NCBI GenBank assembly: GCA_018660825.1
Contig: JABJJO010000076.1
Location: forward strand, 1-58,607
Direction: 5' to 3'
DNA: 58,607 nt
From: Planctomycetaceae bacterium
Lineage (GTDB): Bacteria; Planctomycetota; Planctomycetia; Pirellulales; Pirellulaceae
The notes under the pieces are model-generated. The model was not told where the DNA came from, did not search any database, and was given only the letters and a program-made list of their open reading frames with translations. The position numbers and the translations under genes are program-made. Shown here in pieces: positions 9,638 through 18,980 of this stretch (position 1 is the first letter of the stretch; every line of letters starts with the position of its first letter).

Positions 9638-9730
9638 GAGACGATGCCCACCAGTTCGGTTGATGGTCAGGATGCGGCGAACTGTTCTTCTACTTGTCCT
9701 GTGGGTCGTGGCGGCCAACCGTCAGACCAG

Positions 9731-9847
9731 AAGTTGGTGTGCTATGTCGGCGCTTTAATCGCACTTCGAATCAATGTGAGCGTTTCGTCGTTAGACGTCG
9801 CACCACCGTACCGCTTCGATTAAGCCCTGGAGCGGATCACCGGTCGG
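9731..9847. repeat. Right copy of the direct repeat; functional 3' end of the isomerase gene
   Basis: This is the partner of the repeat at 8231-8347, with an offset of 1500 bp. It contains the last codons of the intact isomerase gene (PTGDPLQGLIEAVRWCDV, stop at 9791) and about 55 bp of downstream sequence. Similarity fades on both sides: beyond 9847 the isomerase coding sequence continues, whereas beyond 8347 unrelated sequence begins. The arrangement resembles elements that insert at the 3' end of a gene and restore its reading frame, as integrases do at tRNA genes. No integrase gene is present between the copies. Confidence 0.88.
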
Positions 9848-10705
9848 GATAAATTCGTGTCCGACGAAACCGTCATATCCAATTTCAACGAGTGCTTGCA
9901 TGCAAGCCGGATATTGGATTTCTTGTTCGCCATTGAGCTCACCGCGGCCAGGGTTGCCTGCGGTATGAATATGACCAATGTATTCTGCATGTTGATGAAT
10001 ACGCCGTACAATATCACCGTTCATAATGGATACATGATAGATATCAAACAACAGTTTTAAATGTTCTGAGCCAACCGCCTTAATAATGTCCACACAATAA
10101 TCGACATCATCACCCTGATAGCCTGGATGGCCTTTCATCGGGTGCGTATCATCTCGAGTGTTTAAGTGTTCGAGGCAAATCGTTACTCCGCGTTTTTCCG
10201 CATAGCCGATCACTTCCTTAAAGCCCTTCACACAATTCGCCGCGCCTTCTTCTTTGCTCAACTCCTCGGCAAACCCCGTGAATGCGATCACTTTTTTGAA
10301 TCCAAACTCGTGGCAAGCATCAATAGATTTTTTCGTCGCGGCGATCACTAACTCATGATACTTAGGATTGTTATATCCTTTTACAAACGGCGGACCGCCA
10401 ATATTGACCGAGGCTATTGCACATTCGAGCCCTTGTTTTTTGATCTCTGGAAAATGTTGCGGCGATATTAATTCGACACTCGCCAAGCCAAGTTGCTTGG
10501 CAATCGAGATCAGCTCGTTGGCTTTCCAGTATTTGCTAAAACACCAATTCACAACCGAATGTTTGATGTTGCCCTTTTTCGCTACTCGCGGAATGGGCTT
10601 GGTCACATCCTGGCTTTCTTGACCATATGTCGTTGAGGAAATTGCCATTGCGCCTCCAATCGATGCGGCTGCTCCGAGGAGTTGTCTCCTATTGAAATCT
10701 TCCAT
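9791..10705 (-). CDS. Secreted sugar-phosphate isomerase/epimerase-type TIM-barrel protein
   Basis: A 304-residue protein from the ATG at 10705, which has a good GGGAGAG ribosome-binding site; a longer TTG start at 10735 lacks one. It begins with a Tat-type signal (FNRRQLLGAAASIGGAMA). It then has an AP-endonuclease-family-2/xylose isomerase-like TIM barrel, with KKVIAFTGFAEE, VTICLEHLNTRDD, LLFDIYHVSI and YIGHIHTAGNPGRGELN, which look like metal- and substrate-binding loops of hydroxypyruvate isomerase relatives. The exact substrate cannot be assigned. It lies 32 bp downstream of the double hydrolase gene on the same strand, probably co-transcribed. Its last 18 codons form part of the direct repeat flanking the metallopeptidase gene, so the 3' end may have been rebuilt by an insertion. 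Confidence 0.88.
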   Translation of the reverse strand: MEDFNRRQLLGAAASIGGAMAISSTTYGQESQDVTKPIPRVAKKGNIKHSVVNWCFSKYWKANELISIAKQLGLASVELISPQHFPEIKKQGLECAIASVNIGGPPFVKGYNNPKYHELVIAATKKSIDACHEFGFKKVIAFTGFAEELSKEEGAANCVKGFKEVIGYAEKRGVTICLEHLNTRDDTHPMKGHPGYQGDDVDYCVDIIKAVGSEHLKLLFDIYHVSIMNGDIVRRIHQHAEYIGHIHTAGNPGRGELNGEQEIQYPACMQALVEIGYDGFVGHEFIPTGDPLQGLIEAVRWCDV

Positions 10706-10737
10706 TGTACAACTCTCCCATATTAATCTAACCAAAT

Positions 10738-12915
10738 TTATTTCAACTGTAATGCCGACAACACGGAGTCCGCTAAGCGAACCTGTTTGCCCATGCGACT
10801 ATAAAGAAACCCTGTTTTACCTGGCACGGTTTCCTCACCAATCAAAACGAGCGGTCGAGGAACATTCAACGCCAATATCGCGGGCAAATCACCATACTTG
10901 ATAGCGCCCGGGAAAAAGTTAGGGTCCAAGTATGAAGTAATCGAAGCAAAGCGAAATCCTTGCGTATCAATAATCGCCTGTTGCACGGCGTCGCCGGCGA
11001 TCGCCCCAGCAGTCGCTGCTATCGGACCTGCACCACCTGTTCCCACAAGGATCAGTTTCATCTCCTTCTTACTGCGCCTATCAGTGCTCATATACGAAAT
11101 CAGTGACAACACATCATGGACGCGGTGAGCAAACAATGTGTGGTTATAGGCGAATGTAAATGCCGGAACTTGACGGTTTGTGGTCGGCGCACTGCGTTGC
11201 TCATCTAACGTTTCACCCGCTGTCAAGAACTCGCCCTGGTACAACATGTCAATGCCAACAACGGCACTACCCTTGCCAAGCGCTGCGGCGATAGCCTTGT
11301 TAGGCTTGCCATTTTCACCGATCATGCCCGCCTTGCCCTGTCCATCAATCCACAAGATCATCGTACCGTTCCACTCAACAGTGTTCGGATAAAACACCAC
11401 TGCCGGGAACTCTTCGCCTGCAGCCTTATGCCGAAATATATGTGTAGATTCCAGATAACTAGCGTGTTCTGTTTTACCAACTTTTTCGAGTTCCACTTCT
11501 CCTGCTGCCGGTAAATCTCGCATCACTATTGCCTGAATCGCTGTGCCAACAATCTCTCGAACCTTGGCAACTGGATCCTCGGCCGTATTTACCAACTTAG
11601 AAATCTGTTGCTGTGATGACTGAGCAATGCTTCGCAACAACTTCACTTCATGCTCCACGCCCGACTCCGGCTGCGGATGCTCATCGTCCCAAACGGTGAT
11701 TTCTGCGGTAGTCAACAGTTCATAATCATCTTCAACAATCGGCTCTTTTAGTCCCAGCTCCATGTGTTTATTAAACCAGTGATACATAACTTGCCGAGTC
11801 ACATAATTATAGTTGTGAGCGAAGTGCAGAAAAGAAACACAAAACACGTCTTCTTGTTTTCCATAGAGCCCATAAAGCTGTTGTAATTCCGGATAACCTT
11901 TGCTTTGAATCTCTTTGGTCCAGTCGTTGGCACCGGTCATGGCCAATGGCCGCGGGGCAAACAAGCCTGCTAATTCGACATTACCGGTATCCACTCGCAA
12001 CAAGCTGCAGTTTTCACAAGTACATCCACCTTGCATTGCGGTGGAGACCATCCCTTGAGGAAATGAAACGATCGGGCGTGGATCGATCGCTCCGAGTAGG
12101 ATGGTTTGTGTTCCACCACCGCTGCCTCCAGTGATTCCAATTCGTTTAGCGTCCACATCGTCTAGAGTTTCTAGGAAATCTAACGCGCGAATTGAGTTCC
12201 ACGTTTGAATGCCCATGATGCTTTGCAGCCGCATTTCGGCTTGAGCAGAAAAGAACCCCCATCGCTCTGGACTTTCTAAATCAGGCCGGCGATTTGTCAA
12301 ACGATGCGAAACCCCCATCGGTATTTGCACTGCATCAACATACCCTTCCATATCAAAAATGAATGTGACGCATCCCATTCTCGCAAGCTGTGCGCAGCGT
12401 GCCAATTTTGGAAATCTTCCAGAGCCAACATGCTTCTCGTCACCACTTTTAATCAACGCCGCAATGTTATCGCCATGGTCCTGCATCCGCCCACCATGTC
12501 CATGGGGTGTTAACACAGCTGGGTGCTTCCCGGAAGACGTCGGACGAAACAACAATCCTGAAACAAAGTGTCCCGGATAACTTTCAAAATGAACCTTCTC
12601 GACGGTAAAGCCTTTGCGTTCTACCCGCCCATAAATCTTTACATTTAAAGGCGTGCGATCCGGAAGCGGCCAGATCCCGTTGGCCACTAGAATCCGTGTG
12701 CGAAGCTGATCTTGTCGAGCCTTCCAGCCCTCGAGCGAATCGGGAACATGAAACGGGAAATAGTTGTTCAAGTGTCGTAGTTCACCCAAGCGACTATCTG
12801 CCGGTTTCTCACCGTCCACATAAATTCGTTGTTGTGCAATGGTTGGCGACGTGACTGCTGAAACAAAAAACGCCTGTAATATCACCGCGCACACAGCACC
12901 TGCATAAGAATTCAT
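10738..12915 (-). CDS. Secreted double alpha/beta-hydrolase (acetyl xylan esterase-like)
   Basis: A 725-residue protein with a signal peptide (cleavage near residue 27, TIAQQ) and a clear GGGAG ribosome-binding site. The first half is an alpha/beta hydrolase with an oxyanion-type VLTPHGHGG segment, a nucleophile elbow GITGGSGGGTQ around residue 265 and a C-terminal HFAHNYNY segment that could supply the catalytic His. It resembles the acetyl xylan esterase/dienelactone hydrolase group. The second half (from about residue 490) repeats the fold, with VVGIDMLYQGEF and LVGTGGAG, but the second elbow lacks the usual Ser, so this half may be inactive. The gene lies between DUF1080 and isomerase genes on the same strand with short gaps of 40 and 32 bp, which suggests one operon for sugar-polymer use. 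The substrate is not known. Confidence 0.85.
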   Translation of the reverse strand: MNSYAGAVCAVILQAFFVSAVTSPTIAQQRIYVDGEKPADSRLGELRHLNNYFPFHVPDSLEGWKARQDQLRTRILVANGIWPLPDRTPLNVKIYGRVERKGFTVEKVHFESYPGHFVSGLLFRPTSSGKHPAVLTPHGHGGRMQDHGDNIAALIKSGDEKHVGSGRFPKLARCAQLARMGCVTFIFDMEGYVDAVQIPMGVSHRLTNRRPDLESPERWGFFSAQAEMRLQSIMGIQTWNSIRALDFLETLDDVDAKRIGITGGSGGGTQTILLGAIDPRPIVSFPQGMVSTAMQGGCTCENCSLLRVDTGNVELAGLFAPRPLAMTGANDWTKEIQSKGYPELQQLYGLYGKQEDVFCVSFLHFAHNYNYVTRQVMYHWFNKHMELGLKEPIVEDDYELLTTAEITVWDDEHPQPESGVEHEVKLLRSIAQSSQQQISKLVNTAEDPVAKVREIVGTAIQAIVMRDLPAAGEVELEKVGKTEHASYLESTHIFRHKAAGEEFPAVVFYPNTVEWNGTMILWIDGQGKAGMIGENGKPNKAIAAALGKGSAVVGIDMLYQGEFLTAGETLDEQRSAPTTNRQVPAFTFAYNHTLFAHRVHDVLSLISYMSTDRRSKKEMKLILVGTGGAGPIAATAGAIAGDAVQQAIIDTQGFRFASITSYLDPNFFPGAIKYGDLPAILALNVPRPLVLIGEETVPGKTGFLYSRMGKQVRLADSVLSALQLK

Positions 12916-12955
12916 CTTCGGCTCCCATTTTAAGCACGTCTCTTGAGCGTAAAAT

Positions 12956-14269
12956 TTATTGTTTTAGCTCTTTGATTTCGATGTTACGGAACTGAACCGC
13001 ATCATTGTGTCCGGCAAATCCAAAGTGACCTTCGGGTCGCATTAAGCCTGGATGCCGTTTCAGTTTTCCTTCATCTTTAATATCTGCCACATCCGCATCA
13101 AGAATCACCGAGCCATTGAGCTCAACCTTAATGGTTGATCCTTTGACAGTCACGACTTGATAATTCCATTGACCTGCGGGATGCAAATATCCTTGGGCTG
13201 CTGGAATCAAACCATAAACCGATCCGTGGTATTGGTAGGGAGCAAGCTTGCCTGGATACCCAACATCCAAGACTTGAAGTTCCGTCATACCTACATAAGC
13301 AGGATTGCCAGACCCTGGATAACGAATGGCAAGGCCATTATTGCCCGCTGGAGGTGTTTTGATTTCGAGGCGGACAATAAAGTCTTTGTACACTTTTTTC
13401 GTGTACAAGTTTCCGCCTTTACCTTTTAGGCATTGGATTGCACCATCAACAACTTGATAGTTATCGACAGATCCGGCCCAACCATCAAAGCTCTTACCGT
13501 CAAAAATTGATTGAAACCCTTTGCTGCCTTCTGCTCCACGAAGAACTTTAGCCGCTTCATCAGCGCCAATTTCACGGACAAAAATATTTCGCCAGCGAAT
13601 CTCGCCGCCATGCGTTTGTAGTTGAATCGGTCCATGATGAAACAGTGGACGCGAGCGGTCAAAGTAATTTTCCATGACTGCATCATCGACGATTAATTTG
13701 CCATTGAGCCACACAGAAGTGCGAGCGCCAATTTGGCGAATTTTAAAACTGTTCCACTGTCCAAAGGGTTTGTCGGCCAAGACCAAAGGATCCTTGCCTT
13801 TTGCGCCCTTGCTATTGTTCCAAAGTCCGCCGGAACCTTTATCGCCTCCAATTCCAAATTTTGCTTCATCTGTATAATCCCAAATCTGAACTTGGGGAAC
13901 GCCTTTGAGATAAATGCCGCTGTCAGCCTTGGCAACCGTTTTGTAATCAATCATCAATTCATAGGCACTGAACTCTTGCTCGGATGTTAAATACATCCCA
14001 TGACCGTCGTTGATTAACTCGCCATCCTCGACAGTCCAATGTTGGTCGATGTCTTTACGGCTTTCCTTTTTATAGGCCGCTTGATCCTCCGCAGATTGGT
14101 TCCATAGATCCTCTGGATTTTTTGTTTTCCAGCCATACCAGCCAGATGTATCTTTTCCATTAAACAGTGCTTTGAATCCCTGCGGTGGAACATTAAGTTC
14201 AGCAGACATGGTAGGGACAGAAAAAATCGCAACGAACACTAACGACAATAAGGTCTTGTAAAAACTCAA
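12956..14269 (-). CDS. Double DUF1080 (3-keto-disaccharide hydrolase family) secreted protein
   Basis: A 437-residue protein. The start is a TTG at 14269, supported by a GGAG about 10 nt upstream and by a complete signal peptide (FYKTLLSLVFVAIFSVPTMSA). There are two DUF1080 domains with the concanavalin-like fold: one beginning GFKALFNGKDTSGW (about residue 31), the other GFQSIFDGKSFDGW (about residue 251). Each is followed by a typical DGELINDG- or DGAIQCLKG-like segment. Some members of the family hydrolyse 3-keto-glycosides; others may simply bind glycans. It is the first gene of a probable three-gene set with the double hydrolase and the TIM-barrel isomerase. Confidence 0.9.
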   Translation of the reverse strand: MSFYKTLLSLVFVAIFSVPTMSAELNVPPQGFKALFNGKDTSGWYGWKTKNPEDLWNQSAEDQAAYKKESRKDIDQHWTVEDGELINDGHGMYLTSEQEFSAYELMIDYKTVAKADSGIYLKGVPQVQIWDYTDEAKFGIGGDKGSGGLWNNSKGAKGKDPLVLADKPFGQWNSFKIRQIGARTSVWLNGKLIVDDAVMENYFDRSRPLFHHGPIQLQTHGGEIRWRNIFVREIGADEAAKVLRGAEGSKGFQSIFDGKSFDGWAGSVDNYQVVDGAIQCLKGKGGNLYTKKVYKDFIVRLEIKTPPAGNNGLAIRYPGSGNPAYVGMTELQVLDVGYPGKLAPYQYHGSVYGLIPAAQGYLHPAGQWNYQVVTVKGSTIKVELNGSVILDADVADIKDEGKLKRHPGLMRPEGHFGFAGHNDAVQFRNIEIKELKQ

Positions 14270-14442
14270 CGTTCTAACTCCGAAAGAAGATCTAATAGGA
14301 TACTACGGTTTACTCAATATCATCCTAATGTCGTGGCGAACCGATTTCCATAACCGAATGTGATATTTTAGCGCCTATTCGTGATCAACTAGCTGCCCAA
14401 TAACCGCAGAGTGTGCGCCCCTATTTATTAACGCTCGTGTTT

Positions 14443-15918
14443 TTAGGCCAATAATCCTTGGATCACTTTGCCATGAACGTCAGTAAGCCGGCGATCGATT
14501 CCATTGTTTCGCACTGTCAGTCGCTCATGGTCGATGCCTAGCAGATGTAACATCGTGGCGTGGATGTCATAGACTTGCGTCGGATTATTTCGATCTAATG
14601 GTTTAAAGCCCCATTGGTCGGATTCGCCCACTGTCACCCCACCACGAATCCCACCACCACATAGCCAATTCGTAAATGTAAATGGATTATGGTCCCGGCC
14701 CTTGCCGCGCTGGCTGCTGGGCATGCGGCCAAACTCGGTCGTCCACAAGATAATGGTGTCCTCGAGCAACCCCCGTTGTTTCAAATCTTTAATCAACGCC
14801 GCGGTACCAATCGCCATTCCATTTGCCAACGGGCCATGATCGCGCTGTATATCTTCATGGCTATCCCAATTACGCCGAGGAAAGCCATTGTCGTTACCGG
14901 ACCAAATTTGCACAAACCGCACACCACGTTCAATTAGCCGCCGAGCAATCAAACATTTGCGGCCAAAATATTCCGCTTCTTCTGGAACGTTTATGTCCGG
15001 ACCATAGCTCGTACCTGGCCGATCAAGACCATATGCCTTTAACGTAGCGGCCGTCTCTTTCGACAAATCCATTGCCTCTGGGGCGCTGAGCTGCATTTTT
15101 GCTGCGAGTTCATAGCTGCGAATTCTCGCTTCCAATCGCGAGTCACCTGGCCGCGAAGCATTGTATTTGGAATTCATCCGGCGTAATAAATCAGCTCCAT
15201 CTCGTTCGCTGCCCGACGTAATATATTCAGCCTGAGGTAATAAGTTTTCAATGGGGTTCTCTCGTTGAGGAAATACCGTGGTCCCTTGTGAATATGCCGG
15301 TAGAAATGCAGAGCCCCAATTTTTAGGTCCATTGGATGCATAGCCTCGATGATCGGGTAACACAACAAACGTCGGCAAGTTATCGTTCATGCTGCCTAAT
15401 CCATAACTCACCCAACAGCCCATGCCAGGGAACCCTGGGTCCTGAAAACCCGTTGCCTGTAAAAACGTTGCTTGGCTGTGCACGCCGGTCTTGCCAACCA
15501 TGTTATGCACAAATGCCATCTCATCAACAACATCACCTATTGGTTTAACCGCGTCGCTCAATTGTTTGCCTGATCCACCATAAGGGCGAAACTTAAAATA
15601 CGATTTTGCCCACGGCCCAAAGCCACTCTGAAACAATTCGATTTTTTCACCAAAATCGGCTTCTTCACCATGATGCTGATCTAACCACGGTTTGTGGTCC
15701 CACAAATCGAGATGACTTGCGGCGCCCGACATAAAAAGCTGTATCACGCGCTTGGCTTTCGGGGGGTGATGTAGTTTATTGCCCAGCACACCATCTCCAC
15801 CCGCTGCGTCGTTAACGCCCATAGCAGCCAGCGCAATACCCCCGAGGCCGCCACCAGATTGCCAGAGGAAATCACGGCGCGAGCAGGGTCGCGGGGGGTT
15901 GGTATTATATAAATTCAT
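14443..15918 (-). CDS. DUF1501 family protein paired with a PSD1 cytochrome
   Basis: A 491-residue DUF1501 protein with a Tat-type start (CSRRDFLWQ, R14-R15). Landmarks are IQLFMSGAASHLDLWDHKP near residue 60, GVRFVQIWSGNDNGFPRRNWDSH in the middle and KGRDHNPFTFTNWLCGGG near residue 410. As in the protein at 4097-5542, GRDH is followed by Asn and the segment ends in Gly-Gly-Gly. Both proteins are directly downstream of a PSD1 gene. Here the gap to the PSD1 stop is 18 bp, consistent with a two-gene operon. Role unknown; extracytoplasmic location is inferred from the signal. Confidence 0.92.
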   Translation of the reverse strand: MNLYNTNPPRPCSRRDFLWQSGGGLGGIALAAMGVNDAAGGDGVLGNKLHHPPKAKRVIQLFMSGAASHLDLWDHKPWLDQHHGEEADFGEKIELFQSGFGPWAKSYFKFRPYGGSGKQLSDAVKPIGDVVDEMAFVHNMVGKTGVHSQATFLQATGFQDPGFPGMGCWVSYGLGSMNDNLPTFVVLPDHRGYASNGPKNWGSAFLPAYSQGTTVFPQRENPIENLLPQAEYITSGSERDGADLLRRMNSKYNASRPGDSRLEARIRSYELAAKMQLSAPEAMDLSKETAATLKAYGLDRPGTSYGPDINVPEEAEYFGRKCLIARRLIERGVRFVQIWSGNDNGFPRRNWDSHEDIQRDHGPLANGMAIGTAALIKDLKQRGLLEDTIILWTTEFGRMPSSQRGKGRDHNPFTFTNWLCGGGIRGGVTVGESDQWGFKPLDRNNPTQVYDIHATMLHLLGIDHERLTVRNNGIDRRLTDVHGKVIQGLLA

Positions 15919-15936
15919 ATGCGACTAGCGATTCAT

Positions 15937-18912
15937 TTAATCCAAATAAATAAACTCGTTTAAATTAAACAAGATGCGGCAAAAATTCTTCAAGTCATGT
16001 TTTCGAGCATACTGTTCAAATTCTGCTTGTTCCTGCGATGTGGGCAGTCGTCCAGTCATGCGGCTAAACGCTGTCCGCACTTGACTGGTAATATCTGCCG
16101 CCTCATCCTGCAGTGATTCCGAAAAACGCTCGGCCATCGCTAAATTAAACTTGTTATTCAAAAAAGCCAACGCTTGAACCGACGTAATCGTCTCGTCACG
16201 CACAGGTGTGCTTTGCGAAGAATCGGCGCAATCTAAAATTGTCATAAAGGGATCCGGCTGACTGCGAACCACGAAACGATAAACCGCACGACGATAAGAC
16301 AACGGGTTTGTCGGATCATATTTATGATACTCATAATGTGGCGAATGCTCGGGATGCTCTAATTTAAACAAGTAGAACCCTGGCCCGCCCTGTGTATCAT
16401 TTAACAATCCCGTCGCACTTAATATTGAATCTCGGATTTCCTCAGCGCTTAACCGCCGCCGATTCATTCGCCATAAATATTGATTGCTGTTATCAATCAG
16501 ATGATTCTTAGTATCATGCTTTGAGCCCTGCCGATAAACGCTGCTCGTCACGATTAGGCGCTGTAGTTCTTTAATTGATTGGCCGTTATCTCTGAACTGC
16601 TGCGCCAGATAGTCCAATAATTCTGGATGAGTCGGCAATCGTCCCATACGGCCAAAGTCATTGGGTGAATTGACAATCCCTTTGCCGAAATGATGTTGCC
16701 AAATACGATTCACGATACTCCGCCACGTTAATGGTTGCTTGCGCTGCGTTAACCACAGCGCCAGCGCTGCACGACGATCTCCCTCGGCATGATTATCTGC
16801 TAATTCAAATCTCCCCGTCTCGGATAACACCGGAATAGATCCTGGATTTGCTAGTTCTAAGGGATTGCGGATATCACCTCGTGCTAACACGTGGATTTCT
16901 CGTGGACTACCATTGGTCGGCTTAAAATTTGCTTGCGCTTTAAAATGCGAGGCCGCCGCGTAAACCATAGCTCCGGCGGGAATGGCCGTTAGCTCGGATC
17001 GCCATGTTATTTGTTGCTCATGTAATTTTTGCTGGCGTGCCTTACGTTCGGCAGTATTAGCCTGCGACCACAATCGCTGAACTTGTTGAGCTGCGGCAAA
17101 CCACTTTTGGGCTCCATCGTCACTAACGGGTCGGGGCCACAATCCGTCGGTGACATTTTGCCGCGCCCACCGCACCGGTGCTTCGATTGAGCTGGATGCT
17201 GTCACCGCCATTCCGTGTGCGCTGTTCGCATCATCTTGGTCCAACGCTACGATCTCCGAGAGCACCATAATATAATCGTTGCTGCGCTCGGCTAACTTCG
17301 TGGCCGTGACTCGGATATATTGTATCGGTGATTTTTCGCGGTGGGGTATCTCAAGATACGCAAGTTTCGGATTTGGAAAATCTTCTTGGGTATGATCGAA
17401 GATTACCGTGTTGGTGTTAAACGACTTATCATTGGAAACCGCCACCTGAAACCGAACAGGAAATCCAAACCCGTCCCCAACGCCAGCATAATCATCGCTC
17501 GCTGGATAAAGTCGGATGCGCGTTATCTCTGTTGTCGATTCTCCTAAATCAACTTGAACCCACTGGGCTTTCGAAGGCGAGTCCAAAATAGAGCTATGAA
17601 ACCCATATGCATCGGGTCGCTCCGCACGCTGGATTGCTGGTTGCCACTTATCGCGATTGGCAACTGCAGCGGTATGGTCCGCCCCCGCGGCCTGCTTTAT
17701 TTCTTGCTCAAGCTGTTTAACCTCAGCAGTGGCTGCTGCTAGTTTTGAATTCAGCTGCTGGCGGGTTTTTTCAACTTGCGGATCCGCATCGTAAACTCGG
17801 TCTGCTTTATCGACGGCTGCAAACACGGTTTGTAGATTGTAATAATGCCGCTGCGTGATCGCGTCAAATTTATGGTTGTGACAACGGGCACATTGAATCG
17901 TGGTGCTAACAAATGTATTGAGTGTATTAGAAACCATTTCATCACGGTCGATATTACGGGCTATCTGTCCATCCAACTTGGACTCCGCTACTTCCGCATG
18001 CCCAATAAAGTCCCATGGCCCAGCTGCAATAAAACCTAAGCCTAATATCCCATCAGCGGTTTGTGGATAAAGCACATCACCAGCAACTTGTTCTTGTACA
18101 AATTGCGAATATGGTTTGTCTTGGTTAAAACTGCGGATGACATAGTCGCGATAGGGCCAGGCATTGGGTCGTAGCTTGTCTTTGTCATAACCGCACGTGT
18201 CAGCGTATTTTACAACATCTAACCAGTGCCGGCCCCAATGTTCTCCATAGGCTGGCGATGCCAATAACCGATCTACCAGTTTTGAGTAGGCCAGCGGATC
18301 ACGGTCGGCAACGAAATCATTGATTGCTGCCAGCGTCGGTGGCAATCCCGTCAGGTCGTATGTCAGCCGCCGAATAAGACTACGGCGATCCGCCGGGACG
18401 GTGGGCTTCAATTGTTTTTCTACCAACTTGCGAATTACAAATTGGTCAATTGGGGTCCGACTGGGAAATGTGTCAAAAAATGGATTTGCAACTTGCGGGG
18501 TCGGTACCACCTTTAGCGGGCGCCAAGACCACCAGTCTTTGTTGGAGATCGCTGGGGCTTTGAGTTTGAAATCTTGCGGCCATGGCGCACCCTTGGTGAT
18601 CCATGTTTCCAATACTGTTATTTGTTCTTTGGTGAGTGCCGGTTTGTCCTTCGGCATTTCTGCCGCTTTAAGAACATCGATGAAACGGCTATTTTCCGGA
18701 TCGCCCGCTTCGATGAAACCACTTGCCTGGATTTCATCATAGGATTGTAAAGAAAAGTCACCTTTATGATCGTGGGTATTGTGACACTCGAAGCAGTGCT
18801 GCTGCAGAATCGGAGCAACCTTATTTTGAAAGTTTTGCAACCATGGATCTTGCTCGTCCGCACAGAGCACGGATGGTGTGATAGCAAGTAGTAATATTAC
18901 CAGAGATTTCAT
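15937..18912 (-). CDS. PSD1 / DUF1549-DUF1553 cytochrome c protein with a discoidin-like domain
   Basis: A 991-residue exported protein (signal peptide 1-18; AAGAG before the ATG). The cytochrome c domain has CFECH (C40, C43, H44). DUF1549 contains a second CxxCH (IQCARCHNHKFDAI). Between DUF1549 and DUF1553, residues about 440-560 resemble an F5/8 type C (discoidin-like) carbohydrate-binding domain, with WVQVDLGESTTEITRIRLYP and YIRVTATKLAERSNDYIMVLSEI. DUF1553 follows, with WRSIVNRIWQHHFGKGIV and HPELLDYLA. A coiled coil lies at about 385-410. The extra domain makes this protein about 120 residues longer than the one at 5547-8168 and suggests glycan attachment. It is in an operon with the DUF1501 gene downstream. 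Confidence 0.92.
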   Translation of the reverse strand: MKSLVILLLAITPSVLCADEQDPWLQNFQNKVAPILQQHCFECHNTHDHKGDFSLQSYDEIQASGFIEAGDPENSRFIDVLKAAEMPKDKPALTKEQITVLETWITKGAPWPQDFKLKAPAISNKDWWSWRPLKVVPTPQVANPFFDTFPSRTPIDQFVIRKLVEKQLKPTVPADRRSLIRRLTYDLTGLPPTLAAINDFVADRDPLAYSKLVDRLLASPAYGEHWGRHWLDVVKYADTCGYDKDKLRPNAWPYRDYVIRSFNQDKPYSQFVQEQVAGDVLYPQTADGILGLGFIAAGPWDFIGHAEVAESKLDGQIARNIDRDEMVSNTLNTFVSTTIQCARCHNHKFDAITQRHYYNLQTVFAAVDKADRVYDADPQVEKTRQQLNSKLAAATAEVKQLEQEIKQAAGADHTAAVANRDKWQPAIQRAERPDAYGFHSSILDSPSKAQWVQVDLGESTTEITRIRLYPASDDYAGVGDGFGFPVRFQVAVSNDKSFNTNTVIFDHTQEDFPNPKLAYLEIPHREKSPIQYIRVTATKLAERSNDYIMVLSEIVALDQDDANSAHGMAVTASSSIEAPVRWARQNVTDGLWPRPVSDDGAQKWFAAAQQVQRLWSQANTAERKARQQKLHEQQITWRSELTAIPAGAMVYAAASHFKAQANFKPTNGSPREIHVLARGDIRNPLELANPGSIPVLSETGRFELADNHAEGDRRAALALWLTQRKQPLTWRSIVNRIWQHHFGKGIVNSPNDFGRMGRLPTHPELLDYLAQQFRDNGQSIKELQRLIVTSSVYRQGSKHDTKNHLIDNSNQYLWRMNRRRLSAEEIRDSILSATGLLNDTQGGPGFYLFKLEHPEHSPHYEYHKYDPTNPLSYRRAVYRFVVRSQPDPFMTILDCADSSQSTPVRDETITSVQALAFLNNKFNLAMAERFSESLQDEAADITSQVRTAFSRMTGRLPTSQEQAEFEQYARKHDLKNFCRILFNLNEFIYLD

Positions 18913-18980
18913 ATCTCTTAGAATAACAGATGCTGCGTGCTAATTCGTGGAGATTGGTGACGGTCATCCGGATATAAACT

